A stretch of DNA of 64,000 nucleotides, from the NCBI RefSeq assembly GCF_932294415.1, contig NC_065544.1, positions 36,698,310-36,762,309 on the forward strand. The letters run 5' to 3'. Positions within the stretch are counted from its first letter, which is position 1, and each line of letters opens with the position of its first letter. This document shows positions 48,195 to 63,690 of this stretch, piece by piece. Made by a program: the position numbers and the translations under genes. The DNA is from Quercus robur. Lineage: Eukaryota; Streptophyta; Magnoliopsida; Fagales; Fagaceae. The notes under the pieces are model-generated. The model searched no databases and was not told the origin of the DNA. It was given only the letters and a program-made list of their open reading frames with translations.

Positions 48195-51100
48195 ATGGCC
48201 TTGGCTCAAATTTCCTCGTCTCTCTCCCTTTCGGTCCGCGGTACCCTCTCTCTCTCTCTGTGTCCGTGTCAATGAGTTTTACTTTCATTAACCTCTTACT
48301 TTGTTTTTTCATTATAATAATGAAGATGATGACTATGTTGCAGATGTATATGCTTTTAGCTCACCCAAAACCTCTTCTGCAACTCCTCGCCTTCCACTTT
48401 CCAAGCTTTCACCATGTGGGTCCGTTTTCGCCACTGGTTCTCCGCTCTGTAAGCATTCTAATTATATTTTCTATGCTTCTTGTTTCTTTCTTGTAGAAAC
48501 TGCTACACAAATATGCAATTTAAAATGGGGCTGAAAGTGTTTTTTTTTTTTTTTTTTTTTTAAGTAGAATGAATGCTACGATTTCCCATTATTCACGAAG
48601 TTGTATGCTACCAAGGCTGTGCTGTGTCTGTGTGTGCGAGTTGTTTTTGTTGGTACAATCTAGGAATCATGGACATTTCATTTGGGATGCCATACCCGTG
48701 TCATACTGGTGTCGTTCCCACCTTGTCATGTTATAAATTTTCAGAAATTGCTCATGTTGCTGTGTCATACTCTTATCCGTGTCCGTGGTTCCTAGAGTAC
48801 AATTAGTTATTTGAAAAGAAGATTTTTTATTGCAATTTTTGTTACTACGAATTATGTAGTGAGCAGGTAACTGATTCCGATGTCTATATTTACCATCTTG
48901 AAAAGAAGTTGTAGTTAATGTTGGTGGTCTAGTAAACCATGGGAAGAAAGAATTGTTATAAAAGCATAATCAATAGTTCTCCTTGGATTAGGAGAAGTAA
49001 TAGGCAACTGGGCTTTATTATAAAAAGCAGAATTTCTTAAATGGTTTGAAGAAGGGTGCCGTCTAGGAAAAAAAAAAATGAAAGAGAAGAGAAGAGTGCT
49101 GCAAGCCGGAGAGGAAAAGAAAAAAAGTTGCAGTATGCGTGTGTGTGTGTGAGAGAGAGAGCAAAGAAAAGCAACGTGTTTTTTCTTTAGTCGTTGCGAC
49201 ACATGAAGAAGAAAAATTTGGGGCTTTCTCTATGGCGAGGTTTTGAAATGTGGGGTTTTAGTGCTATGAAGAATTGTTTTATCCAGGGTGAGTGAAGGTC
49301 TTAAGGTTCTTATCATATCCTAGAAGAGCCTCTTGCTCTGACACATATGTAATAAGAAACTCCTGATTTTTTGAAGTAATTATAAATCATGTTGGTGCCC
49401 AATGTACCTCATTATTAACAAGTCTTGCTTAGCATATCTCCCAGCTTATTATTAGCTATACACCTAAATGCTTGGATGGCCAAACACACCTTCGCTTTGG
49501 GATTTTGTTTTTGCCTTGGTCTATTTTTCCTTTTCTCTATCTTTTGCCTGAGGTGGTTCATTCTTGTATACTTATTGTATGCTTGGGTTATGTCCCCTTT
49601 CCTTCATTTTCTTTTTCCCTTTTCAGTTAAATTTACTTATAAAAGGTGTCCAGATATCTGTCTCTCTCTTTTTTTTTTTTTTTTTTCTTTTTCTTTTTCT
49701 TTTATCATCTTAGCTAGATTGTGGTACTGATTTGTGGCTGTGATGGTACAGAGCATGTGCTCAATGATCAAAATCAAATTCTTTAGTGATTACCCTTATT
49801 GCTTTCACAACCATTTTAAAATAACCGTGTTAATGATGGTCTATTTATAGTTCTCACCTACCTATTTAGTATAACATGACTATAGGCATAACCTGTTTAT
49901 TTAAACAATTTGTCTAAGTCATTTTCTTTCTTAAAGATTTCACTATTGTTAGAAAATTTCTTATAATTTTGGTGATCATCTCACATTTGAACATATAAAT
50001 GCAACTGTTTTGCCAGTATCCTATCTAAGGTACTTGGGGTGTGATAATGTGTTGCCAATTTCGTTGCTTACTCAGGATATCAATTGCCATGTTTGCTGGC
50101 AAAAAATGCTGTGATTCAGATGTGAGCTCATAAGCTTTTAGTCTTGAATGCTTACCTGACATGCCATATACAGATGTTCTTTTTTCTTTTCTTTTCTTCT
50201 TCTTTTTATTTTTTAATTTAAAATCATTTTTTCATTGCTCTGAAGTTCAAACTACATATCTATCATCAAAATTCTTGTCTGGTCAATGTTCCCATTTTTC
50301 TTTTCTTTTTCTCTGCCTCAAATGGTCTGGCTTTTCTTTTCCTTATTTCTCTCTTATTTCTATTGGTCACTAAGAGAACATACTAAAAGAAAAGAGAATT
50401 TGAATTATTTGTAAAATGTAGTTTTAAATTTTCCTCAATATTCTTGGCAACCTAAGGATCATTTAATTGGTGAGAGCTGATGCTTGCTTTCATTTTTAGT
50501 GATACGGAGAACTTGTTACCAAAAGCAGCCTGCAGGCAAAGCAATGTCACTTTCCATAAGATGTGAACAAGGCACCCAGGACAACAGTTTGGATGTATGG
50601 CTAGGCCGATTTGCAATGATTGGCTTTGCAGTGGCTATTACTGTTGAGATAACAACCGGCAAGGGACTTTTGGAGGTATGTCACATGCTATGGGTTTTTA
50701 GATCCAAGCAAAAGCTATCTTTTAGTTTCAAGCATAGTTTTTTGTTTCAGCACTGGTTGCTGGATACAACTTGCAGTTTTTTGCAAACCACAAATAACAA
50801 AAAAAAAAAAAAAAGGCATTATATTCATCAGGAAATTAAAACAAGTAAAATGTTCTATGACTATCTTTAATGATATCTGTGTATTATACGTTAAATAAGG
50901 TTACTCTATTTGTGTCGCTTATTTCATAAACTCATACAATTTAATGTTGCTTTAAAGTGTCAATAACTAATGTGAGATACTAATGATGATCTTTAGCTCT
51001 ATTGGAAGCATCATTTGTAAATTACTTGTTCAAATTTAAAGCTAGAGAAAATTATCTTGGTTTAATCAATTGAGTGAGGCCTCCTTAATCAAACAAACCT

Positions 51101-51892
51101 ACCCCCCGGCCCTCTTCCCCTCCCATTCTATATTTATAAACACTCACAAACACCTCATCCCTCAAAAAGGAAGATATGTATGACATCACTGAAGGAAATC
51201 ATCTCATTAATGAGGATTGCCTTGGACATTAGATGATGTCTGAGCCAACTGTCCTATAGTACAGTTTTCTACAGTCTTGGGAACATTCAAGCCAGGGGCT
51301 TTGGTGTGGAGATCCTGGAGAATCTTGGCTATTGATGTGTTTTAATACCTGTTGAAACATAAGATACCTTTTGGGTGATTAGTAGTTTATTGTTTCCTGT
51401 CGAGCTTTTGATGCCTGTTTCTAATGTTGGAAAGCCAAAAGTTGATGCGCACCAGGGTAATGCCACACACACACATACACATGTATATTCTTGCCAAAAA
51501 GGGAATGGTATTTCTAATCCATCATAAGGTTAAAAAATGCAAGCAATTATAAATTCCCTTGCCATTTTTGGTTTCCTCTTAGCTTGGAAGTTGGGGCATG
51601 TCAAATCATTTTCGTGGAAGTCAAGTTTATTGGTTTCAATAGTTTTTTCTTGTTGACATGGAAACCCTCTACTCTTCTCTCTCTGCACACACACACAAAC
51701 AAAAGCGCATACAACCAAATATTGCAAGAGCAACATTGCACTCACGAACAATTATTAAAAAATGTTTGGTCATTTTAATTTTTGCAGAATTTTGGGCTCA
51801 CAAGTCCCCTGCCTACAGTAGCCTTGGCAGTTACAGCATTGGTGGGCGTTTTAACAGCAATTTTTATCTTCCAGTCTGCTTCAAAAGATTGA
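48195..51892 (+). CDS. SEP1: Stress-enhanced protein, LHC-like, chloroplastic
   Basis: A small thylakoid protein of the chlorophyll a/b-binding family, thought to act in photoprotection under high light. Four exons with consistent frame: 48195-48240, 48344-48448, 50500-50675, 51788-51892, giving 143 aa, close to the 146 aa of Arabidopsis SEP1 as I recall it. The N-terminus (MALAQISSSLSLS) is Ser-rich and basic, as in a transit peptide. Residues 81-103 hold the LHC-type helix with LGRFAMIGFAVAITVEI. A second membrane segment spans about 117-137 (PTVALAVTALVGVLTAIFIF). The two helices are joined by TGKGLLENFGLTSPLP, the most conserved block of the family. The start is the first ATG and agrees with the family. 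It lies just downstream of a MITE and the large Tat fossil. Confidence 0.9.
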
Positions 51893-52439
51893 TCACATTT
51901 TAGGTCACTTCATGTTTGTAAAGTTTGTAATTCTGAAAAATCTACTAGATTTCTTTTTGTCCATTTGTTTGTAATTTTGTATCAATGCCAACATTAGCAT
52001 CAAGATACCAAGAGCCTTGTAACTCAATTCCATTACCTGATTCTCCCATAAAGGAAAACATTGGTTCAAATCCCCCTCCCCCACTAGTTGTAACCAAAAA
52101 ACATTGACATTAAGATTTGAGAATGTACCAGATATGGAAACTTCAATATATGTAAAGGCTTTTCTCTGTGGTGTTACTTTCACTTATTCTTCAGTGCTAC
52201 ACTGGAGCTTTTCCTTATCCTAATGCTATTTGTAAAAAATATTCTCAAAAAATAGTGCAGTTGTGATTTTTTTTTTTCCAAATGTAATACTGTTGATGTT
52301 ATAAAAGCCTAGTTTGCGTTTATTATTTTCTTAAGGTTTGAGTGACAACTATAAATATACTATGTTAGGTTTGAAAGGAGGGATGCATTTTTCCTTGGCC
52401 ATAGGATTGAAGGGTGTTGAGTCTGTTGACACTTGAAAG

Positions 52440-52661
52440 TTGACATATAGTTTGCATTTAGGAAATGGAAGTGAAAGTGCATCAGCTATTAGTATCTTGG
52501 AGTGGGATGGAAATGGAATTGTGTTTGTGGGCTATGGAGCAAAAGGGTATCCCCATATCACTGAAAAGCAGTTGTCGAGGCGACTTGAGCATTTTAAGGC
52601 GAGAGATTGTCCCTACATGTCATCTCTGAAAGAAGCTGCAAGGAAAACACTACAAAAATAA
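52440..52661 (+). CDS. Unrecognised small ORF, possible last exon
   Basis: A 73-codon open frame about 550 bp after the SEP1-like stop. From an acceptor-like TTTGCATTTAG at about 52451-52461 it encodes a peptide of mixed, protein-like composition (ILEWDGNGIVFVGYGAKGYP, then KQLSRRLEHFKARDCPYMSS), ending in a basic helix-like tail. This is not low-complexity, unlike most open frames here. It could be the final exon of a host gene whose upstream exons I did not find, or a captured gene fragment. I do not recognise the family. Confidence 0.35.
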   Translation: MTYSLHLGNGSESASAISILEWDGNGIVFVGYGAKGYPHITEKQLSRRLEHFKARDCPYMSSLKEAARKTLQK

Positions 52662-56190
<3,529 letters not shown>

Positions 56191-57354
56191 TGTGATCTCT
56201 TCCCCAATGTGATAAGTACTAAAGAGAGGAGTTTTTGTGAAAACCCAATCTAATTGGAGCATTAGTGGAGAATTCTCCTACGCCGGCCGGCAAACATGTA
56301 TTTCAAATTTAAATTCTGATATCTCAAGCAGCAGTGGTACTTGGTAGTGAAACAACTCTTATATGCAAATATTATATGATAAATTATAACCACTGGTTGG
56401 ATCATTATCCAATTGAGAATGTTTATTACAATCCTTTTTTTTTTTTTTTGCCTGATCGAGATAGTTGCTGTAATCAGTTGGGAATTGATCTATCTTAAGG
56501 AGTATTTATTAAGATCAGCTGCATGCACATTATTCCAATGTTAAAGTTATGAATGAACTGCTAGTATTGGTGTACAAGAAGATAACATCCATTCCAAACC
56601 ATTTTCCGGCTTAGGAGGCGTTTAGCTTTAGCTGGTTGTTTCACACTTGAAAAGCAGATGGTTGCGCTCATAAAAAGAACATGCGCATGCAGATTCTTTT
56701 TCTTGAAAGGACTGACAAAATATCACAAGTATATCATTGATTATTAATCCAAATACCAATATATAGAATAACAGATGGGAAGAGAACTGAACTTCAAGAC
56801 ATGTATGAAATGAACCTTTCTTCACCTAAAAGGTTACATGGTAAAAGAACTAAATATGTGTGCTTAAAACCGTAATTCTGAACTCCAAGCAAGTCAGCTT
56901 CATTTTAGCTTGTAGGACTCAAATATAGATTGAGTTAAGTGAATATACAGCTTTATACTTCATCCTTCCAAAAAATGAATAATCACGGAAATCTATAATT
57001 GAAAGAAAATCCTTTTTTAGATCAAGTTCTAGAAAATAGAAAAGAAACAAATCCACATGGACTTGTTAACCAGGTGAACATATTTCGTATTCAAGACGTA
57101 AGCATAGGAATGTTTCAGGATCAGATACGAACAAATATGGATTATAGAAGCAGATTGATAAAGCTAATTATCAAAGGGAGAAAAAATTACATTGATCGGA
57201 CTAAGAGCATCTCTCGGAAATTGAAACAAAATAAACCCAGATAGGGTTGTTAACCAGGTGAACATATTTCGTATTCAAAATGTAAGTATTGGAATGATTC
57301 AGGATCAGATCTGAACAAATATGGCTTATAGAAGTAGATTGACAAAAGTTTATT
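56191..57354. other. Spacer between convergent ARF and SLX9 genes
   Basis: Holds both 3' ends. It contains a direct repeat of about 100 bp, offset by 184 bases (57063-57168 and 57247-57345), sharing GTTAACCAGGTGAACATATT. No gene is supported; the open frame at 56999-57244 covers the repeat. Confidence 0.55.
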
Positions 57355-60166
57355 TCACATAACCATAGATTGAGGTCCATCTGAAGCCTTAGATTTCTTA
57401 GCTTTTTTCTTCCTCCCTCCATTTTTATTCTTCTTTTTCTTTGGTTTCTCATCTATAACAGGTTGTGTGCTCTGCAGGTGTTGATGAATGGCAGCCAAAG
57501 GATCCAACTGGAAAGCAGGATGATTAAGAACTATACTCAGCTGTTTTCCTTCCTTCAAGCTGATGAAAATGAACCCGATATTACATTGAGACAGATATCA
57601 CAAGGAAAGAGCTTGCAACAGGAAGTAAATCATGGAATTCATATGCTCACATTAACTTTTTCATAGATTTACAATTTGGCTTCAACTCATCTCTAGGAGG
57701 AGTTGGTTGCCGTGGGGTCTTCAAATCAGGAAGGAAATCTGAGAGGGTCGAGAGATCATATACTTTCAATTTCTTCTGTCGGCTTCTAAGTTTCTTCTTC
57801 TGGCAGAACATAAATAGATATTTAACATAATAAAGATTATGAATATTACTCAAAAATAAGTTTTACAAGTGTTATCAAACATTTGCCACAACATATTAGT
57901 TCAAAAGGTTTAAACGGAACAAAAGAAAGGCATCACCTTAGATTCAGATATCAAATAAAGGTATACATTTTTTTTCTTCATATATTGGTAAATAGAGGTA
58001 TACAGTTTTAATACACATTTGTAACAAACGATCTGGTACTTGTGGAACACAATAGAGTCCTAACATCATCATTAAAACAATTGGTCCGTATTGAATAATA
58101 GTTCTTTTTAAGGCTTAAACATTCCTTGTTTTGGAGATTAGAATTTAGAACCATGTCCCCATGCAAAGTCCTTAGGATGGACAACAAACTCAAGAAGAAT
58201 GGAATGAGAAAATACTGAGGTTTACAAGGCTTTGGTAAGATTTATGGACTCCAATGGGTCCTTTTTAATTAAAAAAGAATCATGAGAATTTGGGCGAATT
58301 AACAATTTATCATATCTGAAATCCCCCAGTCATAATTTTGCTGCAATACAGTTTTCACTCCAAAAATCTTTGATCCAGGCTCATATTAACTTATCTTTTT
58401 GACATTTAAGAGATGAAGGTTCAAGATTCTGTTCAATTGTCCACCTTTCACATTTCTCACTTAATTCTAGCTAGGTTAAAAAGGGAAGGATTGACTGCTC
58501 TATGGAAGACCCTACATGAGCCTGACCATAGTAGCACCTATCTACAGAGGAACCAATGCTTTAAGGGCCTAAACAATAAAGGGGCCGTAGACACACCCTC
58601 ATAAAGGTCAAAGCCTGACCTCAACTCATGGGGTTCAAGTAGCATCATCCAGTGGTTATCCTGCTTGAACCTACATCACTCCCTCAAACTCAAAATGTTG
58701 ATCCCAATCGAACCACATTCTGTAAACCTTTGTCACTAACCCAAATTAAGTAGTGAATAAAATACTCAATTTTGTATCTTGCATCCTAGAGGTTGATTGA
58801 AGGTACTCACCTTTACATGTAAGTTGAACAATCTGGCTCTATCTATACATGGCATCATGTGTCATTTTTCAATGCTACTCCCTTAACTTGCCATACCATT
58901 ATAGAACAGAGTTGCACGACACTAGCAGCCACAAAATGTATTTGTGGATCCTGCATACCACTTGATTAAAATTTGTCTACATCCTTGCAGTTTGGAAAAG
59001 GTTGCATTTTGCTAAATATTGTAAAATTTATTTTACAAGTACCACAAATTTATGCCAATTCATTTTCTAAATCACTTAAAAAAGTATGGAAACTCCAACA
59101 CTCTTTTAACTTTTATGTACAAAATTCCCTTTTGGAGGTAATGTCTCAACTCTAAAAGATTAACCCAAAATCAATGCTATATTTTCTTGCAAGTGCAAGA
59201 TTTACTTAAATTAAATCTATCTTGAAATAGATAGGCAAACAACATGTGTAAAGGAGCTGAAATTCAGTCCATCAAAAGGAAGACAAACTTTACAACTTGG
59301 CAATGCAAGTCCTGACTGGAACTTTCTTGCTGGTGACCAAAAAAAAAAAAATGATATAATCTTAACAACATACTAACCAATGCAATAACCAAACTGCCAA
59401 TAAGCAAGTAAACACAGTTCAAACTACCCACCAACAGCACCAAAAATTAACTCTGGCAAGTGTATAACAATAAACAACGCGAATGTTAATTTAACAATCT
59501 CACCTTGCCAATAGCCTTCTGGGCACTCAGGGCAGCAACAGTATCTTTAACCTCTGCATATTATTAAAGCACGAATGAAAATCAATAATGATGATTTCTT
59601 TTTATCCTTAATAAAAAAAAAAAAAAAAAAAAAAAAAAACTATTTACAATCAATCCTTATGGGACCAAAAATTATCAAACTATAGAGGATAAAAAAGATT
59701 CCACATGACCAAAAGATGTAACAAATGAACACTAAACAGGAACTAACAATGTGGGAAAACATCAAATGTTCTAGAAATACTATTACTCCATGCTGGTGAT
59801 GCATATCTAAAAGAGCATTAAAACCCCATAAATTTCCAAATACTGAAATGGGTATTCAGAATTTGCATAAATAATCTAAATGCGTCTGAATCTTTTGTAG
59901 GAGCAACTGTAAAAATTGTCATACTTGGACCAATTCATTAAAAACAAAAAAAGAAAGAAACTTACTTGTATAAAACTGGCGTTTCTTCTCGAATTTAAGG
60001 TCTGCTTTAGACGTCGATTCCTGTCTGCATAATTATTCATAAGTAGAAAATCAAATATTATATATATATTTTTTGGTTCTGATGATGAACCAGGCATGAA
60101 TTGAATAAAAAAAAAAAGTTTGCCAATATGATAATGATAGTCTTGCCGTGAGCGTGACTTGCCCAT
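57355..60166 (-). CDS. SLX9: SLX9-like ribosome biogenesis protein
   Basis: A probable nucleolar factor of 40S subunit assembly. Five minus-strand exons give 160 aa: 60147-60166, 59966-60024, 59504-59553, 57651-57799, 57355-57559. Conserved pieces run in order: KADLKFEKKRQFYTK, VKDTVAALSAQKAIGK, KKKLRSRQKKLKVYDLSTL, LKEGKQLSIVLNHPAFQLDP and IHQHLQSTQPVI. The protein ends in a Lys-rich tail (KPKKKKNKNGG) that could act as a nuclear/nucleolar signal. This matches the layout of plant SLX9-like proteins. The first exon is only 20 nt and needs a GC-AG intron (donor GCAAGA) to keep frame; a GT donor 12 bases earlier (ATGGGCAA|GTCACG) would shorten the N-terminus by four residues and also keep frame. 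It is convergent with the ARF gene. Confidence 0.87.
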
Positions 60167-60505
60167 CACTAAAGGTTTGGAGCTTCCAGCGAATCAAAAG
60201 TTGAAACCCGCAGATTAGAGGTTTTGGGCTTGGCTGATGAAACTGAGTGAGTAGGAGAGGAAAGAGAGGCGGAGCAAAGAAAACAGAGGATTTGGGTTTT
60301 ATAGCTACTAGCAGTAGACCCGTGCGGTGCGTGGGAATATATAAAAACATGTTAAGGGTTGTAATATATAAAAAATAACAAATACTTTTAAGTATGGTAT
60401 ATTTAATTTTTTTTTTTTACTACAATATAGACACTATCTTAACCCATATCATAGATGTGGGAAAAATCTTGATTGAATTACTCCTAACAAAAAGATAATA
60501 AACTT
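60167..60505. other. 5' flank of SLX9-like gene
   Basis: Positions 60167-60310 probably carry the leader and promoter on the minus strand. The rest is AT-rich with no gene. Confidence 0.45.
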
Positions 60506-60511
60506 GCTCTC

Positions 60512-60617
60512 TTTTTTTTTTTTTTTTTGCTAGGTAATTTGTTATTGCGGGGGATCGAACCCCCGAGTTAGCGGACACAAGGTATTGGGTACCACTCAAG
60601 CAACTAGGCCTGGTGGT
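60512..60617 (-). mobile_element. tRNA-derived SINE, inverted copy
   Basis: On the minus strand it reads ACCACCAGGCCTAGTTGCTT, then a near-perfect B box GGGTTCGATCCCCC, then ATTACCTAGC and a poly-A tail (plus-strand poly-T 60512-60528). TGCTCTCT flanks it on both sides (60505-60512 and 60617-60624), overlapping the element edges. It is the same family as 19525-19626, with a better-preserved B box. Confidence 0.85.
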
Positions 60618-60624
60618 GCTCTCT

Positions 60625-62128
60625 CAAACAAACAGAAAGTTGCTCGTATATGTGGACCAAATTGCCAGAATTTTTTTTTTCATATTATAGTAATTCTACA
60701 TATATATGTCATATGCATAATGGTTTACTTGTATCATTCTGGGGAAGAGAAAACAAAGTTGTAGCAACATACAGAAAAGAAAAAAGAAAAAAGAAAAAAA
60801 AAAAACCTTTACATTTTTGTTTCTCGGTCTATTCATCAATAGTTTAAAATATTTGGTTTATTTGTTACATTATTTTCTAGGTTTTAAAGGGTTTTAAGTT
60901 AATGCCAGCTTCAGCTCGTCAATAAATCTTATAACCAAAAATTTATTCACAAGTCTTGCTTGATAATAAATCTTATGTCATTCTTCAATCAAAGTTAGAA
61001 TTTGTTACTGTTCACTTTGGAAGGGATATGGATGGAGCAAGAGTGTACCAGTGCTCGAAGATTGGATATAGACCAACCTCGGTTTTTTATTTATTTATTT
61101 ATTTTTATTTCCCTCTGTTTTTGCTATTTATAATTGATCACGTGGTTCTAAAGCATTTGGATTTATTTTTTGTATAAGATTTCCCCATTTTTTCATCTTG
61201 AAGGCTTGAATGGATTGTTCTTCACGTAGAGTTTAAATTTTGAGAAACTTGTTTGGGTTCTATATTCTTTCATACTGTGGGGATGTAATTCAGTAAAATT
61301 TCATATTGAAAAATAGACACTCTACATCCAAAATGGCCAGAACGTGTTCGTTCTCCTTGAACAAATCCAAGATGAAGAAAAAAAATAATATGATACTTCT
61401 TGTTGAACTTAGTCAAGGTAGCTAGGATAGGGATAAGTTTGTTTTCTTTATAACAGAATCCTTGACCTGCAAAATTTTAAGCAAATTTTGGAAGCCTAGA
61501 TATCACTGCACCTTTTTAATCTTCACACTCTGATATTTGTAATTTATTAATGGTTATATCATTTCATCATTAAACAATATCTTCAAATTTATAATCGACA
61601 GGCAGCACTTGGCCATTCTTTGGAAGTCAAAACTGTTAAGAGTATGCTCCAGCAAAAATTTATAATCAACAGAGTTTATAGCATAATTTTAACAATTATG
61701 GCAGAAATATCAGCTACAGATCAAAACGTCAATCAAGAATATATATGTACATCTCAAAGTGGGTAGGATCAAAACATCAGCATATCTCTAATTTTAACAA
61801 TGATTATATGGATTAAACAAACATAGTGAGGATAAAATATATATACACAAACACACTCACACTGAATCATTAAAATCACTATTATTTCCATGGACGTAAT
61901 GCACTCGGCCATTAAACTCAAACCCAAAGGATGTTTAATGGGCCTTATGGACTTATGGTTATCTATAGGAATTGGTAACCATCACTGTGGAAAAAAAAAA
62001 TCCAGAGTCTTCCAAACTTAAGAGAAAAAGGAAAAGAAAGGCATGATTGTATTTCTTTATCTCTATTTTAAAAACCTCATTGACAAATACCCAAGCTGGC
62101 AAGCTACATGATTGCATGTGAATCAATT
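60625..62128. other. Intergenic, no gene seen
   Basis: AT-rich. The open frame at 60956-61177 ends in low-complexity sequence and has no recognisable family. Confidence 0.5.
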
Positions 62129-63156
62129 AAGGGGCTTGGAATGCATGTGATTGCACACGATCCATATGCCCCGGCAGATCGTGCTCGTGCAATAGGTGTG
62201 GAGCTTGTGAGTTTCGATCGTGCTCTACACATGCCTCTTACACCTACTACATCAAAAATTCTCAATGATGATACTTTTGCAAAGATGAAGAAAGGAGTTC
62301 GAATTGTCAGTGTTGCTCGTGGAGGAGTAATTGATGAAGATGCACTAGATGCTGGAATTGTTGCTCAGGTTCTTACATTCTCATACTTGATTCACATATA
62401 TCTTACGGTTGAAGAAAGTCAATGACATGGTCTCTTTGTTTTAGGGGCTGCACTTGATGTTTTCACAAAGGAGCCACCAGCAGCAGACAATAAGTTGATG
62501 TCATTCCATTTCTATGTTCAGGTGTTATCGGAGCTGAAGCCATATGTTGTACTTGCTGAGAAGCTGGGGAGACTTGCTGTGCAATTAGTAGCAGGAGGAA
62601 GTGGTGTGAAAACTGTTAAAGTGACGTATGCTTCTGCTAGAGCTCCTGATGATCTTGACACCAGGCTTCTTCGTGCCATGATCACCAAGGGTATCATTGA
62701 GCCCATTTCCAGTGTGTTTGTGAATTTGGTTAATGCTGATTTTACTGCTAAGCTGAGAGGTCTGAGGATATCGGAGGAGAGAATTGTTCTAGATGGTTCA
62801 CCTGAGAGCCCATTTGATTTGCCTCTGCAATATCAGAGTCTGGGGAGATTAAGGTCGAGGGACGGGTGAAGGATGGGATTCCCCATCTGACAAGGATAGG
62901 ATCTTTTGAAGTTGATGTCAGATTGGAAGGTAGTATTATACTCTGCAGACAGGTCGATCAGCCAGGTACGATTGGAACAACTGGGAGCATTTTGGGTGAG
63001 GAGAATGTGAATGTCAGCTTTATGAGTGTGGGAAGGATTGCCCCCAGAAAGCAAGCTGTAACGGCAATTGGTGTGGATGACCAACCAAGCAAGGAAGCTT
63101 TGAAGAAGATTGGTGAAGTTTCGGCCATTGAAGAGTTTGTTTTTCTCAAGTTGTAG
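62129..63156 (+). pseudogene. PGDH pseudogene, 5'-truncated
   Basis: The copy lacks exon 1 (transit peptide and N-terminal domain), the start of exon 2 including the GFGKVG loop, the end of exon 3 with the catalytic His, and all of exon 4. About 990 bp of the source (about 17271-18260) are missing at a junction near 62497. Two small deletions remove about eight and a few residues in exon 2, two extra G residues follow the intron-2 acceptor, and a 37-bp deletion in exon 5 shifts the frame before KDGIPHLTR. The C-terminal ACT-domain segment (62866-63156) remains open and very similar. It has no promoter from the parent gene and is almost certainly non-functional as an enzyme. Confidence 0.93.
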
Positions 63157-63536
63157 TGTGGATCACAATTACAACATCTTTCTTTTTCCTTTTTGGATGG
63201 TTGGTATTAGTCATAACCGCATCCTAGTGCCAATTTTGATAGTTTCTATGAGTGTTGTTGTATCTTGATGGAAAGGAAGAATAATAAATTAGCTTTGCGA
63301 TGAAAAGTTTGTACTGCATTGAGTTGCCATGTTCCCAAATTCAATTTTCTATTTTAATCTGCCCAGTTGTAATTGTATTACTTAATGTTTGGTTCTGTCT
63401 TGGTGTAGTGCTGCAGTCGTTTTCCATGAAAAATTTACATTTGTTGCAGTCATTTTCCAGGAAAATTTTACATTTGTTTTCGCATTGAGAGATTTAAGTA
63501 TTCAACCATGATGACTGATTGATGAGTTTTTTCTTT

Positions 63537-63690
63537 TTAATAGGCGAGGCCCAACATGTGAGATTTTAAATAAGAGGTAGAGTAGAAGAAATAAGGATCA
63601 AACTCAGGATCTCATGCTCTGATATTATGTTAAATTACCGATTGTTTCAAAAGTTTAAGCTATTGGAATATGATAAATTTAATCATTTGA
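63537..63690. other. Extra segment in the PGDH duplicate
   Basis: Within the duplicated 3' flank, about 150 bases here replace about 80 different bases of the PGDH-locus flank (near 19300-19375). The segment includes AGGATCTCATGCTCTGATA and GTTTAAGCTATTGGAATATG, which look like parts of a dispersed plant repeat. Its ends could not be set exactly. Confidence 0.45.

Noticed and set aside
51050-51180. Possible SINE fragment with CCCCCCGGCCC core
   Set aside because: Only part of the pattern resembles the repeats at 1205 and 6625; no tail or target duplication.
62495-62869. A second functional PGDH gene
   Set aside because: Exon 1, the NAD-binding loop, the catalytic His exon part and exon 4 are absent and the frame is shifted.
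62129-63156. Processed retrocopy explanation for the second PGDH
   Set aside because: An intron is preserved at the same position and length and the 3' flank is also duplicated, so it is DNA-level.
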